From NCBI GenBank assembly GCA_027488985.1, contig JAIYAR010000009.1:1-64000 (forward strand): 64,000 bases of DNA, given 5' to 3'. The notes beneath the pieces are model-generated. The model made no database searches. It was not told the origin of the DNA and was given only the letters and a program-made list of their open reading frames with translations. Positions 1 to 9,397 of the stretch are shown piece after piece (the first letter of the stretch is position 1; every line of letters starts with the position of its first letter). The stretch comes from Comamonadaceae bacterium. GTDB lineage: Bacteria; Pseudomonadota; Gammaproteobacteria; Burkholderiales; Burkholderiaceae_C. The translations under genes were made by a program, and so were the position numbers.

Positions 1-1199
1 GTGGAGCCGAGTTCTTCCATGGAAGCTGCGGTTTCTTCCAGGGCGCTGGCTTGTTGTTCGGTGCGGGCGGAGAGGTCGTTGTTGCCTTGGGCGATTTCTG
101 CACTGGCGGTGGCGACCGCATCTGCGCTGGACCGCACCTGTTTGAGTACGCCTTGGGTTTTGTCCACGAACTGGTTGAAACCGGTGGCAATCGCGGCCAG
201 CTCATCGTTGCCGGACGTCTCGATGCGGCGGGTCAGATCGCCTTGGCCGGAACCGATGTCCTGCATGGCATCTTTAAGCACTACCAGTCGTCCGAGTACC
301 TGCGTCAAGACGGCACCGATTAACAGCACCGCGACCACTGCAATCACCAGACTTCCGACCGCAGAGGACCACACCATGGCGGTGATGCCGCTCAGCGCCT
401 CTGCGCGGTTGAGTGCGATCACCAAGATCCAGTCAGTGCCGGCGATGGGGCTGGCATATGCAAGGCGGTCTTCACCTGCAATCTTCATCTCGCGCACAGC
501 CTCGGTTTTGCTCAGTGCCTCCAGGCCGGATCCGCCAAGATCGGGCGCAATGTCAGTGACGGGCTTGAGCACCAGTGCGGTGTCCTCATGCACCATGATT
601 TTGCCGGCTTTATCGACGATGAAACCATAGGTGCCAGGAGTCGGCCGTATGGAGGCGACATTGCGGACCACCCCGTCCATGAAAACATCCACTGCGGTTA
701 CCGCCTTGACAGCACCGCCTTCGCGAATCGCGGCCGAGAAGGTAATGACCAGCTTTTTGGACCCCGCGTCCACATAGGGTGGGGTCAACGCAGGACCTTG
801 GGCGGCTGCGGCCAACTGGTACCAGGGTCGAGCAGTGGGGTCGTAGTCGGGCGGCAGATTTTGCTTCTCAGAGAAAGCGGTTCGCTTGTCGGCATAACCG
901 ATATACGCGGAGTCCACATCACCGGCGACTTTGGCTTCTTGCAGGAACTTCAGCGGGTCCGGTTCGCTCACCGCAAACCCGAATGACTTGACCACCTGAT
1001 GGCGACTGGCCACCCACTCCGCAACACCAGAGCCGTGCGAACGTGCCAGAGCGCGGGTCTGGCTATCGAGGGCGGCCATGGCGTGGGACCGTGCCGTAAT
1101 GACGTTGGTGGCAGACAAAGCAGCGAGTCCGACCAGCACCAGCAGGCCCACAAGGGCGACGATTTTTCCCCGCAGGGAACTCAAAAAAGAGAAAGCCAT
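1..1199 (-). CDS. Methyl-accepting chemotaxis protein (3' part beyond window)
   Basis: This is an inner-membrane chemoreceptor that passes ligand occupancy to CheA/CheW. The 399 visible residues begin MAFSFLSSLRGKIVALVGLL. A first membrane segment lies at about 10-30, followed by a periplasmic sensor of the double-Cache type (about 36-275, with the Cache-like stretch RPWYQLAAAAQGPALTPPYVD) and a second membrane segment near 280-300. A HAMP region and the start of the coiled-coil signalling domain (SARTEQQASALEETAASMEE) follow. The methylation helices and signalling tip are mostly cut off by the window edge. The ATG at 1199 has GGAG a few bases upstream. The gene lies directly downstream of cheW on the same strand, so co-transcription is likely. 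The ligand cannot be told from sequence. Confidence 0.93.
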   Translation of the reverse strand, partial: MAFSFLSSLRGKIVALVGLLVLVGLAALSATNVITARSHAMAALDSQTRALARSHGSGVAEWVASRHQVVKSFGFAVSEPDPLKFLQEAKVAGDVDSAYIGYADKRTAFSEKQNLPPDYDPTARPWYQLAAAAQGPALTPPYVDAGSKKLVITFSAAIREGGAVKAVTAVDVFMDGVVRNVASIRPTPGTYGFIVDKAGKIMVHEDTALVLKPVTDIAPDLGGSGLEALSKTEAVREMKIAGEDRLAYASPIAGTDWILVIALNRAEALSGITAMVWSSAVGSLVIAVVAVLLIGAVLTQVLGRLVVLKDAMQDIGSGQGDLTRRIETSGNDELAAIATGFNQFVDKTQGVLKQVRSSADAVATASAEIAQGNNDLSARTEQQASALEETAASMEELGS

Positions 1200-1277
1200 C
1201 GTCCACTCCAGTCCAAAGTTAGAACACCGATCCGGGCTACGCGAGACCTGCACGCAAGAAACGTGCAGAAAAAGTTA

Positions 1278-1787
1278 TCAAAGTGCGGCGGCCACCATGC
1301 CCATTTCGGAATTACTCATCAGTGCGTCCATGTTCATCACAATCAACATGCGCTCACCCAATGTCGCAAGACCCACAATGAACCGTGCCTCCAGCGCAGA
1401 TTCAAACTGCGGTGCCGGCTTGATGGCTTCCGCCTGGAGCGTCACCACATCAGACACACCATCGACAACCGCACCGACCACCATGCCGCCGATGTTCAGA
1501 ATAATGACGACCGTGAAATCGTTGTATTCCACTTTGGCTAGGTTGAGTTTGAGGCGCAAATCCACAATGGGCACGATGACACCGCGCAGGTTGATGACGC
1601 CCTTCACAAAACTGGGTGAATTCACCATTTTGGTGGGGACCTCATAGGAGCGGATTTCCTGCACGCGCAGGATGTCAATCGCATACTCCTCGTTACCCAG
1701 CCGCAGACTCAGGTACTGGCCGGAGACCGATTGGGCTGATCCAGCATGGGATTTATCGAACAAAGTTGATGTGTGCAGGGCTTCCAT
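1278..1787 (-). CDS. cheW: CheW chemotaxis coupling protein
   Basis: CheW is a cytoplasmic scaffold linking chemoreceptors to the histidine kinase CheA. The 169-residue product is a single CheW domain of normal length. It contains the typical stretches YLSLRLGNEEYAIDILRVQE, NSPSFVKGVINLRGVIVPIV and FIVGLATLGERMLIVMNMD. The ATG is preceded by GAGGTAC, a good ribosome binding site. The chemoreceptor gene follows after 78 bp, which contain a small stem-loop (arms 1248-1254 and 1262-1268) without a U-tract, so read-through is expected. No cheA, cheY or cheB lies in the window; this may be an auxiliary CheW paired with one receptor. Confidence 0.95.
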   Translation of the reverse strand: MEALHTSTLFDKSHAGSAQSVSGQYLSLRLGNEEYAIDILRVQEIRSYEVPTKMVNSPSFVKGVINLRGVIVPIVDLRLKLNLAKVEYNDFTVVIILNIGGMVVGAVVDGVSDVVTLQAEAIKPAPQFESALEARFIVGLATLGERMLIVMNMDALMSNSEMGMVAAAL

Positions 1788-1989
1788 CGGCGTACCTCAA
1801 AATCGATTTATTTGGTTTTTTTCAAATCTTTAAAACCATCATACACCGGCTCTGCGACAATGAAAAGGCGGAAAAACACCTTCAATCCTGAATGGACTGG
1901 TCGTGAGGAGCCTCACCTAAAGCGCAACCAAGAGCCGGCGAACGGCTTGGAAAGCTGCTAACTTCTTTCTCTTGGCTACACCGACATCC

Positions 1990-2784
1990 ATGGCACCTGC
2001 ATCTGAACCACACGACCCCTCGGCCCACCCTCCCGCACCGGGCTGGCATCTGATTGCATTGGAATTGCGCGCACCTTGGGAATTGTGGTCCTTACTGCCG
2101 AGTTGGCCGTTGCTATCCCGTGCACCGGCGGGGGATGGACACCCGGTTCTGGTATTCCCCGGTCTGACAGCAAGTGACGGGTCTACGCTGCCGATACGCG
2201 CTTACCTGAAGAACCTTGGCTACGACGTCTCGGGCTGGAACCAGGGGTATAACTTCGGCCCCCGCGCCGGTGTACTGGAGACGGCTCGCCAGCAAATCAT
2301 GGAGCTCGCGCACACCACCGGCCGCAAGGTCAGCCTGGTGGGCTGGAGCCTGGGTGGCATTTATGCCCGCGAATTGGCCAAGGAGTTGCCGGACCAAGTC
2401 CGTGCCGTCATCACACTGGGTACACCCTTCGGAGGCTCCCACACCAGTACGAATGCCTGGAAGCTCTATGAGCTGACCGCAGGCCACAAAATTACCGACA
2501 CTATTGAACAATTCGACTTGGCGGGCGCTCCCCCGGTGCCCACCACATCGATCTATTCCCGCAGTGATGGCGTGGTGGCTTGGCAAGCGAGTCTGCAAGC
2601 CAAAAGTCGCAAGCAGCCTCGCACAGAAAATGTGGAAGTGTTTGCAAGCCACATCGGCCTGGGGCTGAACCCCAGTGCATGGTGGGTGGTGGCGGACCGA
2701 CTTGCGCAGGCAGAAGGCCAATGGCAAGCCTTCCAACCCGGTAGTCCGCTGGCGCGCCTGCTGTTCCCCGACCCGCACCGTTAA
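1990..2784 (+). CDS. Alpha/beta hydrolase, lipase-like
   Basis: The product has 264 residues and an alpha/beta-hydrolase fold. The nucleophile elbow GWSLGG (Ser near residue 120) follows a strand SLV. PVLVFPGLTASDGS resembles the oxyanion-hole region of PGAP1/esterase-like hydrolases, and ITLGTPFGG is typical of lipase-family members. A candidate acid is the Asp in YSRSDGVVAWQ and a candidate base the His in ASHIGLGLNPSAWW. No clear signal peptide is seen, so it is probably cytoplasmic. I chose the ATG at 1990; a TTG at 1972 would add six residues, and neither start has a clear ribosome binding site. The substrate is unknown, and an esterase or depolymerase is equally possible. Confidence 0.8.
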   Translation: MAPASEPHDPSAHPPAPGWHLIALELRAPWELWSLLPSWPLLSRAPAGDGHPVLVFPGLTASDGSTLPIRAYLKNLGYDVSGWNQGYNFGPRAGVLETARQQIMELAHTTGRKVSLVGWSLGGIYARELAKELPDQVRAVITLGTPFGGSHTSTNAWKLYELTAGHKITDTIEQFDLAGAPPVPTTSIYSRSDGVVAWQASLQAKSRKQPRTENVEVFASHIGLGLNPSAWWVVADRLAQAEGQWQAFQPGSPLARLLFPDPHR

Positions 2785-2803
2785 GGTCCGCCGCTTGCAG
2801 ACG

Positions 2804-2850
2804 AAAAAAAGCGCCCCGGGACTTCCCGCAGGGCGCTATATTTTTTATAG
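2804..2850. terminator. Bidirectional terminator between converging genes
   Basis: A-run, then stem AGCGCCC (2810-2816) with GGGCGCT (2831-2837), an inner CGGG/CCCG helix, and a T-rich tail. It sits between the converging hydrolase and ppa genes and can serve both strands. Its right half is continuous with the dispersed repeat at 2835. Confidence 0.75.
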
Positions 2851-2880
2851 CTGCTCGCGCACACTAAATGGGCGCTGAAG
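2835..2880 (+). repeat. Dispersed repeat copy 1
   Basis: The copy reads GCTAT, then a T-run, then ATAGCTGCTCGCGCA, seven bases, then TGGGCGCTGAAGGC. It matches the family consensus over its whole length and lies in the 3' spacer between the hydrolase and ppa. Confidence 0.75.
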
Positions 2881-2921
2881 GCCCGAAACACGTTTAACCA
2901 TGTGTCTCGAGCCGGGGCAAC

Positions 2922-3452
2922 TTATTGCTGGTTATAGGCCGCGATGCCGTCCAGGATTTCCTTGTGGGCTTCGTCGACACCACCCCAACCCTGGACCTTG
3001 ACCCATTTGCCGCTGTCCAGGTCTTTGTAGTGCTCAAAGAAGTGTTCGATAGCCTTCAGGCGCATAGGGTTCAGGTCTTCCAGAGTCTTCCAACGGGAAT
3101 ACAGGGGCAGGATCTTGTCGGTAGGTACCGCCAGCACTTTGCCGTCCAGGCCACCCTCGTCTTCCATCTTCAGGATGCCGATGGCACGGCAGGGCACCAC
3201 CACGCCGGGTGGCAAGGGCACGGGGGTAATCACCAGCACGTCTACCGGGTCGCCGTCACCAGCAATGGTCTTGGGCACATAGCCGTAGTTGGTGGGGTAA
3301 TGCATGGCCGTATTCATGAAACGGTCCACAAAGATGCAGCCGGAGGCCTTGTCCACTTCGTACTTGATGGGGTCGCCGTTCATCGAGATCTCGATGATGA
3401 CGTTGAACGAATCGGGCACTTTATTGCCGGGGGTGACATTGTCTAGGGACAT
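2922..3452 (-). CDS. ppa: Inorganic pyrophosphatase (family I)
   Basis: This cytoplasmic Mg-dependent enzyme hydrolyses pyrophosphate to two phosphates and so pulls biosynthetic reactions forward. The 176-residue product has the usual bacterial family I length. It contains the signature region [13 protein letters not shown] with its metal-binding aspartates and the active-site stretch [14 protein letters not shown] chose the ATG at 3452, preceded by AGAGAG, because [17 protein letters not shown] is the usual N-terminus. A longer reading frame upstream has no family resemblance. The gene is divergent from the proton-pumping pyrophosphatase hppA. Confidence 0.97.
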   Translation of the reverse strand: MSLDNVTPGNKVPDSFNVIIEISMNGDPIKYEVDKASGCIFVDRFMNTAMHYPTNYGYVPKTIAGDGDPVDVLVITPVPLPPGVVVPCRAIGILKMEDEGGLDGKVLAVPTDKILPLYSRWKTLEDLNPMRLKAIEHFFEHYKDLDSGKWVKVQGWGGVDEAHKEILDGIAAYNQQ

Positions 3453-3613
3453 GCAATCTCTCTTTGTATGAGTTGAAACAGGAAACGTACGGATTAACCC
3501 TGATTTTACTGACTTGGCACTTTCGAATTCACCGCCTGACCCGCAAAGCACGCTACATTGATTGCGTTGGCCAATCAACTCCCTCTGCCATGCAGGGTTG
3601 GAGCACTGAGGAA

Positions 3614-3643
3614 GCAACGCAGCGGGGACAACGCTGGCGTTGC
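3614..3643 (+). promoter_or_regulatory. Stem-loop in hppA 5' leader
   Basis: An 11-bp stem with one bulged base: GCAACGCAGCG (3614-3624) pairs with CGCT-G-GCGTTGC (3632-3643) around a 7-base loop. It ends 37 bases before the hppA start, and a short T-rich stretch follows. It could be an attenuator or an mRNA-stabilising structure; no known riboswitch is recognised. Confidence 0.45.
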
Positions 3644-3680
3644 TCCCATCTTTGCGAAACAACCATAGAGGAGTATTTCT

Positions 3681-5753
3681 ATGACGGGCAACACAGCGCT
3701 ATTTCTGGCGCTTGGCTGTGGATTGATTGCCGTGGCTTACGGCTTTTGGGCACGCAGCTGGATTCTCTCCCAGGACGCAGGCAACGCACGCATGCAGGAA
3801 ATTGCGGCCGCCATCCAAACCGGCGCCGCGGCCTACTTGGCCAGGCAATACAAAACCATCGCCATCGTGGGCTTGGTGCTCACCATCCTGATCGGTATCT
3901 TCTTAGACAGCCTATCTGCCGTCGGGTTTGTGCTCGGCGCAGTGCTTTCCGGAGCCTGCGGCTTTATCGGCATGAATGTGTCGGTGCGTGCCAATGTGCG
4001 CACGGCACAGGCCGCAACCCATGGCATCGGACCTGCTTTGGACGTCGCTTTCCGCGGCGGAGCCATCACCGGCATGCTGGTGGTGGGCTTGGGCCTGCTG
4101 GGGGTGACAGGCTTTTACTGGTTTCTGGTGCCGGACGGTGCTGTCACTGCCGCCAAACTGAACCCGCTGATCGGGTTTGCCTTCGGCTCCTCCCTCATTT
4201 CCATCTTTGCCCGCTTGGGCGGCGGCATCTTTACCAAAGGTGCGGACGTAGGCGCGGACCTGGTGGGCAAAGTGGAGGCCGGCATTCCGGAAGACGACCC
4301 GCGCAACCCGGCCGTGATTGCCGATAACGTGGGCGACAACGTAGGTGACTGCGCCGGCATGGCTGCCGACCTGTTTGAGACCTACGCGGTGACCCTGATT
4401 GCCACTATGGTTTTAGGAGCACTCCTCGCAAGTGGGGCGGGCGCCAACGCAGTTTTGTATCCCTTGGCTTTGGGGGCTGTGTCGATAGTGGCTTCCATCA
4501 TCGGTTGCTTCTTTGTCAAGGCATCGCCCGGCATGAAAAACGTGATGCCCGCGCTTTATAAGGGTTTGGCGGTGGCAGGCGTGCTGTCCCTGATTGCGTT
4601 TTACTTTGTGACGCAATCGATGATTGCCGACAACGCATTGGGTGGCACCGGAGCCGCCGGCAAGCTCTTCGGCGCCTGCGCCGTGGGCCTGGTGCTCACC
4701 GCTGCGTTGGTCTGGATCACCGAGTACTACACCGGCACCCAGTACGCACCCGTGCGGCACATCGCCCAAGCATCGACTACGGGTCATGGCACCAACATCA
4801 TTGCGGGCTTGGGCGTCTCCATGCGGTCCACTGCCTGGCCGGTGATTTTTGTATGCGTGGCCATCTACACCGCCTATGCACTGGCAGGTCTTTACGGCAT
4901 CGCGATAGCAGCGACTTCCATGCTCAGCATGGCAGGTATCGTGGTGGCACTGGACGCCTACGGCCCCATCACCGACAACGCCGGCGGCATTGCAGAAATG
5001 AGCGAGCTACCTGCCAGCGTGCGGGACGTCACCGACCCGCTGGACGCCGTGGGTAACACTACCAAGGCAGTGACCAAAGGCTATGCGATCGGCTCTGCCG
5101 GCCTGGCAGCACTGGTGCTGTTTGCCGACTACACCCATAAACTCGATGCGTACGGAAAGCACATCAGCTTCGACCTGAGCGACCCCATGGTCATCATCGG
5201 CCTGTTCATCGGCGGGCTCATCCCCTACCTGTTCGGCGCGATGGCCATGGAGGCTGTAGGCCGCGCTGCCGGCTCAGTGGTGGTAGAAGTTCGTCGCCAG
5301 TTCAGGGAAATCAAGGGCATCATGGATGGCAGCGGCAAGCCGGAGTACGACACGGCAGTGGATATGCTGACCACCGCCGCTATCAAGGAGATGATGATCC
5401 CCAGCCTGCTGCCTGTCGTGGTCCCTATCGTGGTGGGTCTGGTGCTGGGCCCCAAGGCGCTGGGCGGCTTGCTGATGGGCACCATCGTCACAGGCTTGTT
5501 CGTAGCTATCTCTATGTGTACAGGCGGTGGAGCCTGGGACAACGCCAAGAAGCTCATTGAAGACGACTTTGTCGACACGGACGGCGTAACCCACAAGAAA
5601 GGTGGCGACACGCACAAGGCCGCCGTCACCGGCGACACCGTGGGCGACCCCTACAAAGACACCGCCGGTCCGGCTGTGAACCCGTTGATCAAGATCATCA
5701 ATATCGTGGCCTTGCTGATCGTGCCGCTAATGATGAAAATTCACGGCGGCTGA
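3681..5753 (+). CDS. hppA: K+-independent H+-translocating pyrophosphatase
   Basis: This integral membrane pump couples pyrophosphate hydrolysis to proton export. The 690-residue polytopic product has the length usual for bacterial H+-PPases. The catalytic loop [20 protein letters not shown] is present, followed by [20 protein letters not shown], and the C-terminal DNAKK and [11 protein letters not shown] motifs are intact. In the cation-selectivity region it reads [10 protein letters not shown]: Lys stands where K+-dependent enzymes have Ala, so the K+-independent class is predicted. The ATG is preceded by GAGGAG. The gene is divergent from ppa and has its own terminator. Confidence 0.97.
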   Translation: MTGNTALFLALGCGLIAVAYGFWARSWILSQDAGNARMQEIAAAIQTGAAAYLARQYKTIAIVGLVLTILIGIFLDSLSAVGFVLGAVLSGACGFIGMNVSVRANVRTAQAATHGIGPALDVAFRGGAITGMLVVGLGLLGVTGFYWFLVPDGAVTAAKLNPLIGFAFGSSLISIFARLGGGIFTKGADVGADLVGKVEAGIPEDDPRNPAVIADNVGDNVGDCAGMAADLFETYAVTLIATMVLGALLASGAGANAVLYPLALGAVSIVASIIGCFFVKASPGMKNVMPALYKGLAVAGVLSLIAFYFVTQSMIADNALGGTGAAGKLFGACAVGLVLTAALVWITEYYTGTQYAPVRHIAQASTTGHGTNIIAGLGVSMRSTAWPVIFVCVAIYTAYALAGLYGIAIAATSMLSMAGIVVALDAYGPITDNAGGIAEMSELPASVRDVTDPLDAVGNTTKAVTKGYAIGSAGLAALVLFADYTHKLDAYGKHISFDLSDPMVIIGLFIGGLIPYLFGAMAMEAVGRAAGSVVVEVRRQFREIKGIMDGSGKPEYDTAVDMLTTAAIKEMMIPSLLPVVVPIVVGLVLGPKALGGLLMGTIVTGLFVAISMCTGGGAWDNAKKLIEDDFVDTDGVTHKKGGDTHKAAVTGDTVGDPYKDTAGPAVNPLIKIINIVALLIVPLMMKIHGG

Positions 5754-5775
5754 ACCCGACTGTCTCCCTGAAGAC

Positions 5776-5812
5776 AAGGCCCGCATGCCAAGCGCTGCGG
5801 GCCTTTGTTTTG
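5776..5812 (+). terminator. Rho-independent terminator of hppA
   Basis: Perfect 9-bp stem AAGGCCCGC (5776-5784) with GCGGGCCTT (5797-5805), followed by a T-rich stretch, 23 bases after the hppA stop. Confidence 0.85.
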
Positions 5813-5882
5813 GTTGTGCCGGCAAACCCGCCTTGCGCTAACATGCAAGCTCTACCGTCATGGCGCCGACAAAGAGATTGAA

Positions 5883-6521
5883 GTGAAAATTCTTGTGATT
5901 GATGACCACGCCTTGGTGCGTGAGGGATTGCATCAGGTCCTGAAAGGACTGGATGAAGACGTTTCTGTGCTGCAGGCAGGCACCTGCGCACAAGCCTTCG
6001 AGCAGGCTGCCTCGCACCCTGACCTGGATCTGGTTCTGCTGGACTACCACCTGCCTGACATGACGGGTCTGGCCGCACTCGACATTTTCGGCCAACGACA
6101 CCCTGAACTGCCTATCGTCATGTTGTCCGGCTCCGCCAACACCCAAATCATGCGGCAGGTCTTGCAAAGTGGTGCATCCGGCTTTGTGACGAAGTCCACC
6201 CTGAGTGATGAACTCTTGCATGCGGTGCGGCTGGTGCTCAATGGCGATGTCTACTCCCCCCCGGAGTTGGAAGGTCGTTCGGATTTTGGAGGTCTGGAAG
6301 CAGCATCCGACAAAGCGCCACTTACCCAACGCCAGGAACTGGTATTGCGGGAATTGCTGGATGGCCGATCCAACAAAGAAATCGGCACAACCCTGAACGT
6401 GTCAGAAGAAACCGTCAAAACCCATGTCGCCGCGATCCTGCGTTACTTTGATGTACAGAACCGCACCCAGGCTGTAGTCGCCGCGGCGCGCAGTGGCTAC
6501 CGCCCTGCCACTACCGCCTGA
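5883..6521 (+). CDS. NarL/FixJ-type response regulator
   Basis: A 212-residue transcriptional regulator. The N-terminal receiver has acidic residues in ILVIDDH, the phospho-accepting Asp in LVLLDYHLPDMTG, and Lys in GFVTKS. A C-terminal LuxR-type helix-turn-helix follows (LTQRQELVLRELLDGRSNKE and LNVSEETVKTHVAAILRY). I chose the GTG at 5883, giving VKILVIDDH, because residues further upstream lack family resemblance. It converges on a hybrid histidine kinase gene with only five bases between the two stops, so that kinase is the likely partner. Target genes are unknown; the adjoining receptor operon is a candidate. Confidence 0.92.
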   Translation: MKILVIDDHALVREGLHQVLKGLDEDVSVLQAGTCAQAFEQAASHPDLDLVLLDYHLPDMTGLAALDIFGQRHPELPIVMLSGSANTQIMRQVLQSGASGFVTKSTLSDELLHAVRLVLNGDVYSPPELEGRSDFGGLEAASDKAPLTQRQELVLRELLDGRSNKEIGTTLNVSEETVKTHVAAILRYFDVQNRTQAVVAAARSGYRPATTA

Positions 6522-6526
6522 GCGGC

Positions 6527-8458
6527 TCACTGTGATTCTGGGGCACTGCTGATCGCCAGGCGGCGCAAGAGGCTGCGCAGCTTGGCTGGACGTACCGGTT
6601 TGTGCAGCAAGGTCAAGCCTGCTGCCTTGGCCGACTGAATCAAGGCGACATCGGTATCGCCGCTCATCAAGCAGGCGGGTATGTCACGACGAGCATGCGA
6701 TCGGACCATCGCGATCACATCCATACCGTTGCGCTCCTCACCCAGACGGAAGTCAGACAGAACCAGGTCCGGTGCGGGAAATGCATTGATGAAATCCAAC
6801 GCTTGTTGCACCCCCTCTGCAGCGTTGACGACACACCCCCAGGAACGCAGAAGCCCTTGCAATGCTTCCAACGCAAAGCCATCGTCTTCCACAATCAGAA
6901 TGCGCATGCCCCCCAACTCCCCCAAGCCAGCCGGCTCGGAAAGCGGGTTGCTAGTCACAGGGATTTCCCTCGGCAAAGCGCGTGGCACACGGATAGAGAA
7001 ACGGGTGCCACACCCCAGGTCGGACCGCAAGGACACGGTATGCCCCAGCAGTTTGGCCGTCCGCTCCACAATGTTGAGCCCCAGGCCCAGGCCCTGCGTC
7101 CGGTCGCGTCCGGCATTGCCGACTTGATAGAACTCCCGGAATATCTCGCGCTGGTGCTCCGGCGAGATGCCGATTCCACTGTCAGACACATCGAATCGAA
7201 GCTGGGCACCTCCATCCGTCACACGGCATGTAATGAGGATGGTGCCGCGTTCTGTGTAGCGGACAGCGTTATTGGCCAGGTTCATCAACATGCGTTGCAG
7301 CAGCACTGGGTCGCTCAAGAACCACTCTCTGGAGGCTCTCACCCGCATTCGCAATCCCTTGCCCTCTGCCAAGGGAAGCAAGGCTTTGCGGAGTCCTTGG
7401 AATAACTCTTCCACCGGCGCAGCGACCCGTTGCACTTGCACCGCACCGGCATCCAGGCGGGACACATCCAAAAGCCCATCCAACAAATCTTGCATGGACT
7501 GCACGGAAGCCTCGAGACTACCCACAACTTGCCGTGTGGCTGCATCCAGTGGCAGCTGCCCGAGCCGGGCCACAAACATGCCCAAGGCATGGGTGGGCTG
7601 CCGTAAATCGTGGCTGGCTGCGGCCAGGAACCTGGACTTGGCCAAGGTGGCAGTTTCCGCTTCTTCCTTCTTCAAACGCAGTTCGCGTGTTGCGGCTTCT
7701 ACGCGGTACTCCAACTCCTCCCGGCCCCACGCAAGACGCTGCGCCATTTGATTCAGCCGGGTCTGCAAGTCAAAAAGCGGATCTGAAGGCAATGCTTCTG
7801 AACTAGGCGACAGGTCTCCTTCACCGATACGCTCGATCGTGCGGGAAACCCGCATCACCGGACCGATCACGCCCTCGCCTAGGCGCAGCGCCAGCAGACC
7901 TCCCAACAAAAGGCCTGCTATGCCGATGACAACCGCCACCAACAGTGTTTCGCGTCCGCGGGTATCCAGTCGCTCCCGGGAAACTTCCAGAACCACGTAG
8001 CCCAGAACGGAGCTGCCGCGCGCGCCTGGAGACGGGTTGAAGAAATCGTCCAGAGACACGTTGCTGGTAGAGACACTTTCCCAAATGACATCCACACCGA
8101 GCGATTTCTGTAGAGCAATGTAGTTGGCACCTACAGCCTCTGCCAGCTCCCCGTAGCGGCTTTTGCCGGTTTTGGCCAGCAACTGGCCATTGGCATCAAA
8201 GATCGCAATCGAACGAACGTCTGCCTCGCTTTGCAGGCCGGCTGAAATAGCCTGCAGGCTCGCCACATTGCCCGAAAACAACCCGTATTCGCTGGACATC
8301 GCAATCTGATGGGCGATCAATTTGGCCCGCATGGTGTGGGCTTCATCGAGGTCAGCAACCCGGGTAGACCAGAACACTGCCATGAGCGACAGCACGACCA
8401 AAAACACCGGCATCAGGGCTGCCAGCAACATACGGAATCGAATCCCGCGGAAGGTCAT
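6527..8458 (-). CDS. Hybrid sensor histidine kinase
   Basis: This 643-residue inner-membrane kinase has a membrane segment near 8-28, a periplasmic sensor to about 165 and a second membrane segment (LLLGGLLALRLG) with HAMP. The dimerisation/phosphoacceptor helix is AAASHDLRQPTHALG, and the ATPase has N-box NLANNAVRYTERG and G-boxes DVSDSGIGISPEHQ and GLGLGLNIV. A C-terminal receiver carries the acceptor Asp in LVLSDFRLGEE and Lys in LLHKPV. The ATG at 8458 overlaps the upstream stop as ATGA, so it is translationally coupled to the binding-protein gene. Together they suggest the periplasmic protein presents the signal to the kinase. The sensed ligand is unknown. Confidence 0.9.
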   Translation of the reverse strand: MTFRGIRFRMLLAALMPVFLVVLSLMAVFWSTRVADLDEAHTMRAKLIAHQIAMSSEYGLFSGNVASLQAISAGLQSEADVRSIAIFDANGQLLAKTGKSRYGELAEAVGANYIALQKSLGVDVIWESVSTSNVSLDDFFNPSPGARGSSVLGYVVLEVSRERLDTRGRETLLVAVVIGIAGLLLGGLLALRLGEGVIGPVMRVSRTIERIGEGDLSPSSEALPSDPLFDLQTRLNQMAQRLAWGREELEYRVEAATRELRLKKEEAETATLAKSRFLAAASHDLRQPTHALGMFVARLGQLPLDAATRQVVGSLEASVQSMQDLLDGLLDVSRLDAGAVQVQRVAAPVEELFQGLRKALLPLAEGKGLRMRVRASREWFLSDPVLLQRMLMNLANNAVRYTERGTILITCRVTDGGAQLRFDVSDSGIGISPEHQREIFREFYQVGNAGRDRTQGLGLGLNIVERTAKLLGHTVSLRSDLGCGTRFSIRVPRALPREIPVTSNPLSEPAGLGELGGMRILIVEDDGFALEALQGLLRSWGCVVNAAEGVQQALDFINAFPAPDLVLSDFRLGEERNGMDVIAMVRSHARRDIPACLMSGDTDVALIQSAKAAGLTLLHKPVRPAKLRSLLRRLAISSAPESQ

Positions 8459-9396
8459 TGCCGTTTCTCCCATCTGCGAAGGCGCTCTGACAGGGCCGCC
8501 TCGTCCAGTGAAAGGCCGAGCGAACGCGCCACATGCTCATTGAGCACCACGGTGTAATCCGCCGGATACTGGGAGCTCACGGAACCCGCAGCCGTCCACT
8601 GGACTTTGGCCATGGCAGCCGCTTGCACGCCGATCTGCCGCGGTGTGCTGTGCAGTGAAAGCAGGGCACCGGCCCGTACATAGGCGGGCGAAAAAGCCAC
8701 CACCGGTACGCGGGCACGATAGGTCGCCAAAAGAACGTTTGAAATGCTGGAGCCGTTGTACACCTGCGGGTCTGGCACCGCCAGCAAGACGTCTGTGCCA
8801 TCCAGCACCGCTTTCAGACCAATGAACAGGTTAACGGTGCCACCCACATAGCCGCTCACCATCTCCAAGCCGCGTGCATTCAGACTCGACAGCAGATTAC
8901 CGGCTTGCAAGCCCGACTCCATTCCCCATAGAACTCCAACCTTTTTGGCCTCTGGCAACGCCAATCGCAACAACTCAATCTGGCGCGGAAAGGGTTGCTC
9001 AAGATACAGGGCCGCCACCGGCGCTATGGGCCTTTTGGGCAGATCTCTCAAGACCCGCTCAAAACCGGCCCGGGGAATCAGTGCCGCGATCACAGGAGTC
9101 CGCAAATCACGTAACAGAAGGCGTGAAAGTGCCTCGCTACCCAAGGTGACAATAGTTTTCGCGGTACCCAATTGCGGAGACTCCAGCGCGCCCGGGTCTG
9201 TGAGGTACAACACTTGGACTTCAGGCTTGTCCGGCCCACTGCGCATCCACTCTGACGCGATGGTTTGAGCGGCTTCCGAATAGCCGGGACTGCGATCGCT
9301 ACTGAGCACGATCAATTCGGCCGCCCATATGCTCCCCATGCTTAAGCAGCACGCTATCAGTGCGCAAGTGCAGCGTAGGAGATGCAGGAAGCCCAA
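8455..9396 (-). CDS. Periplasmic substrate-binding protein (ABC_sub_bind-like)
   Basis: About 313 residues with an N-terminal secretion signal (LLRCTCALIACCLSMGSIWA, then AEL) and a two-lobe periplasmic-binding fold. It resembles the family often annotated as ABC transporter substrate-binding protein (KKVGVLWGMESGLQAGN, TDVLLAVPDPQVYN, RVPVVAFSPAYVRAGALLS). I prefer the TTG at 9396, three bases after the receptor stop and preceded by GGAG with seven-base spacing. An ATG at 9459 would overlap the receptor gene by 62 bases. No ABC permease or ATPase genes accompany it; its partners are a TonB receptor upstream and a histidine kinase downstream, so a sensory role is more likely than import. Confidence 0.78.
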   Translation of the reverse strand: MGFLHLLRCTCALIACCLSMGSIWAAELIVLSSDRSPGYSEAAQTIASEWMRSGPDKPEVQVLYLTDPGALESPQLGTAKTIVTLGSEALSRLLLRDLRTPVIAALIPRAGFERVLRDLPKRPIAPVAALYLEQPFPRQIELLRLALPEAKKVGVLWGMESGLQAGNLLSSLNARGLEMVSGYVGGTVNLFIGLKAVLDGTDVLLAVPDPQVYNGSSISNVLLATYRARVPVVAFSPAYVRAGALLSLHSTPRQIGVQAAAMAKVQWTAAGSVSSQYPADYTVVLNEHVARSLGLSLDEAALSERLRRWEKRQ

Positions 9397-9397
9397 T

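Noticed and set aside
1248..1268. Stem-loop between cheW and the chemoreceptor gene as a terminator
   Set aside because: The 7-bp stem has no U-tract and the genes form a natural pair.
1859..1961. Small frame starting MKRRKNTFNPEW between cheW and the hydrolase
   Set aside because: It has 34 codons, no ribosome binding site and no recognised family; it may be noise in a 200-bp spacer.
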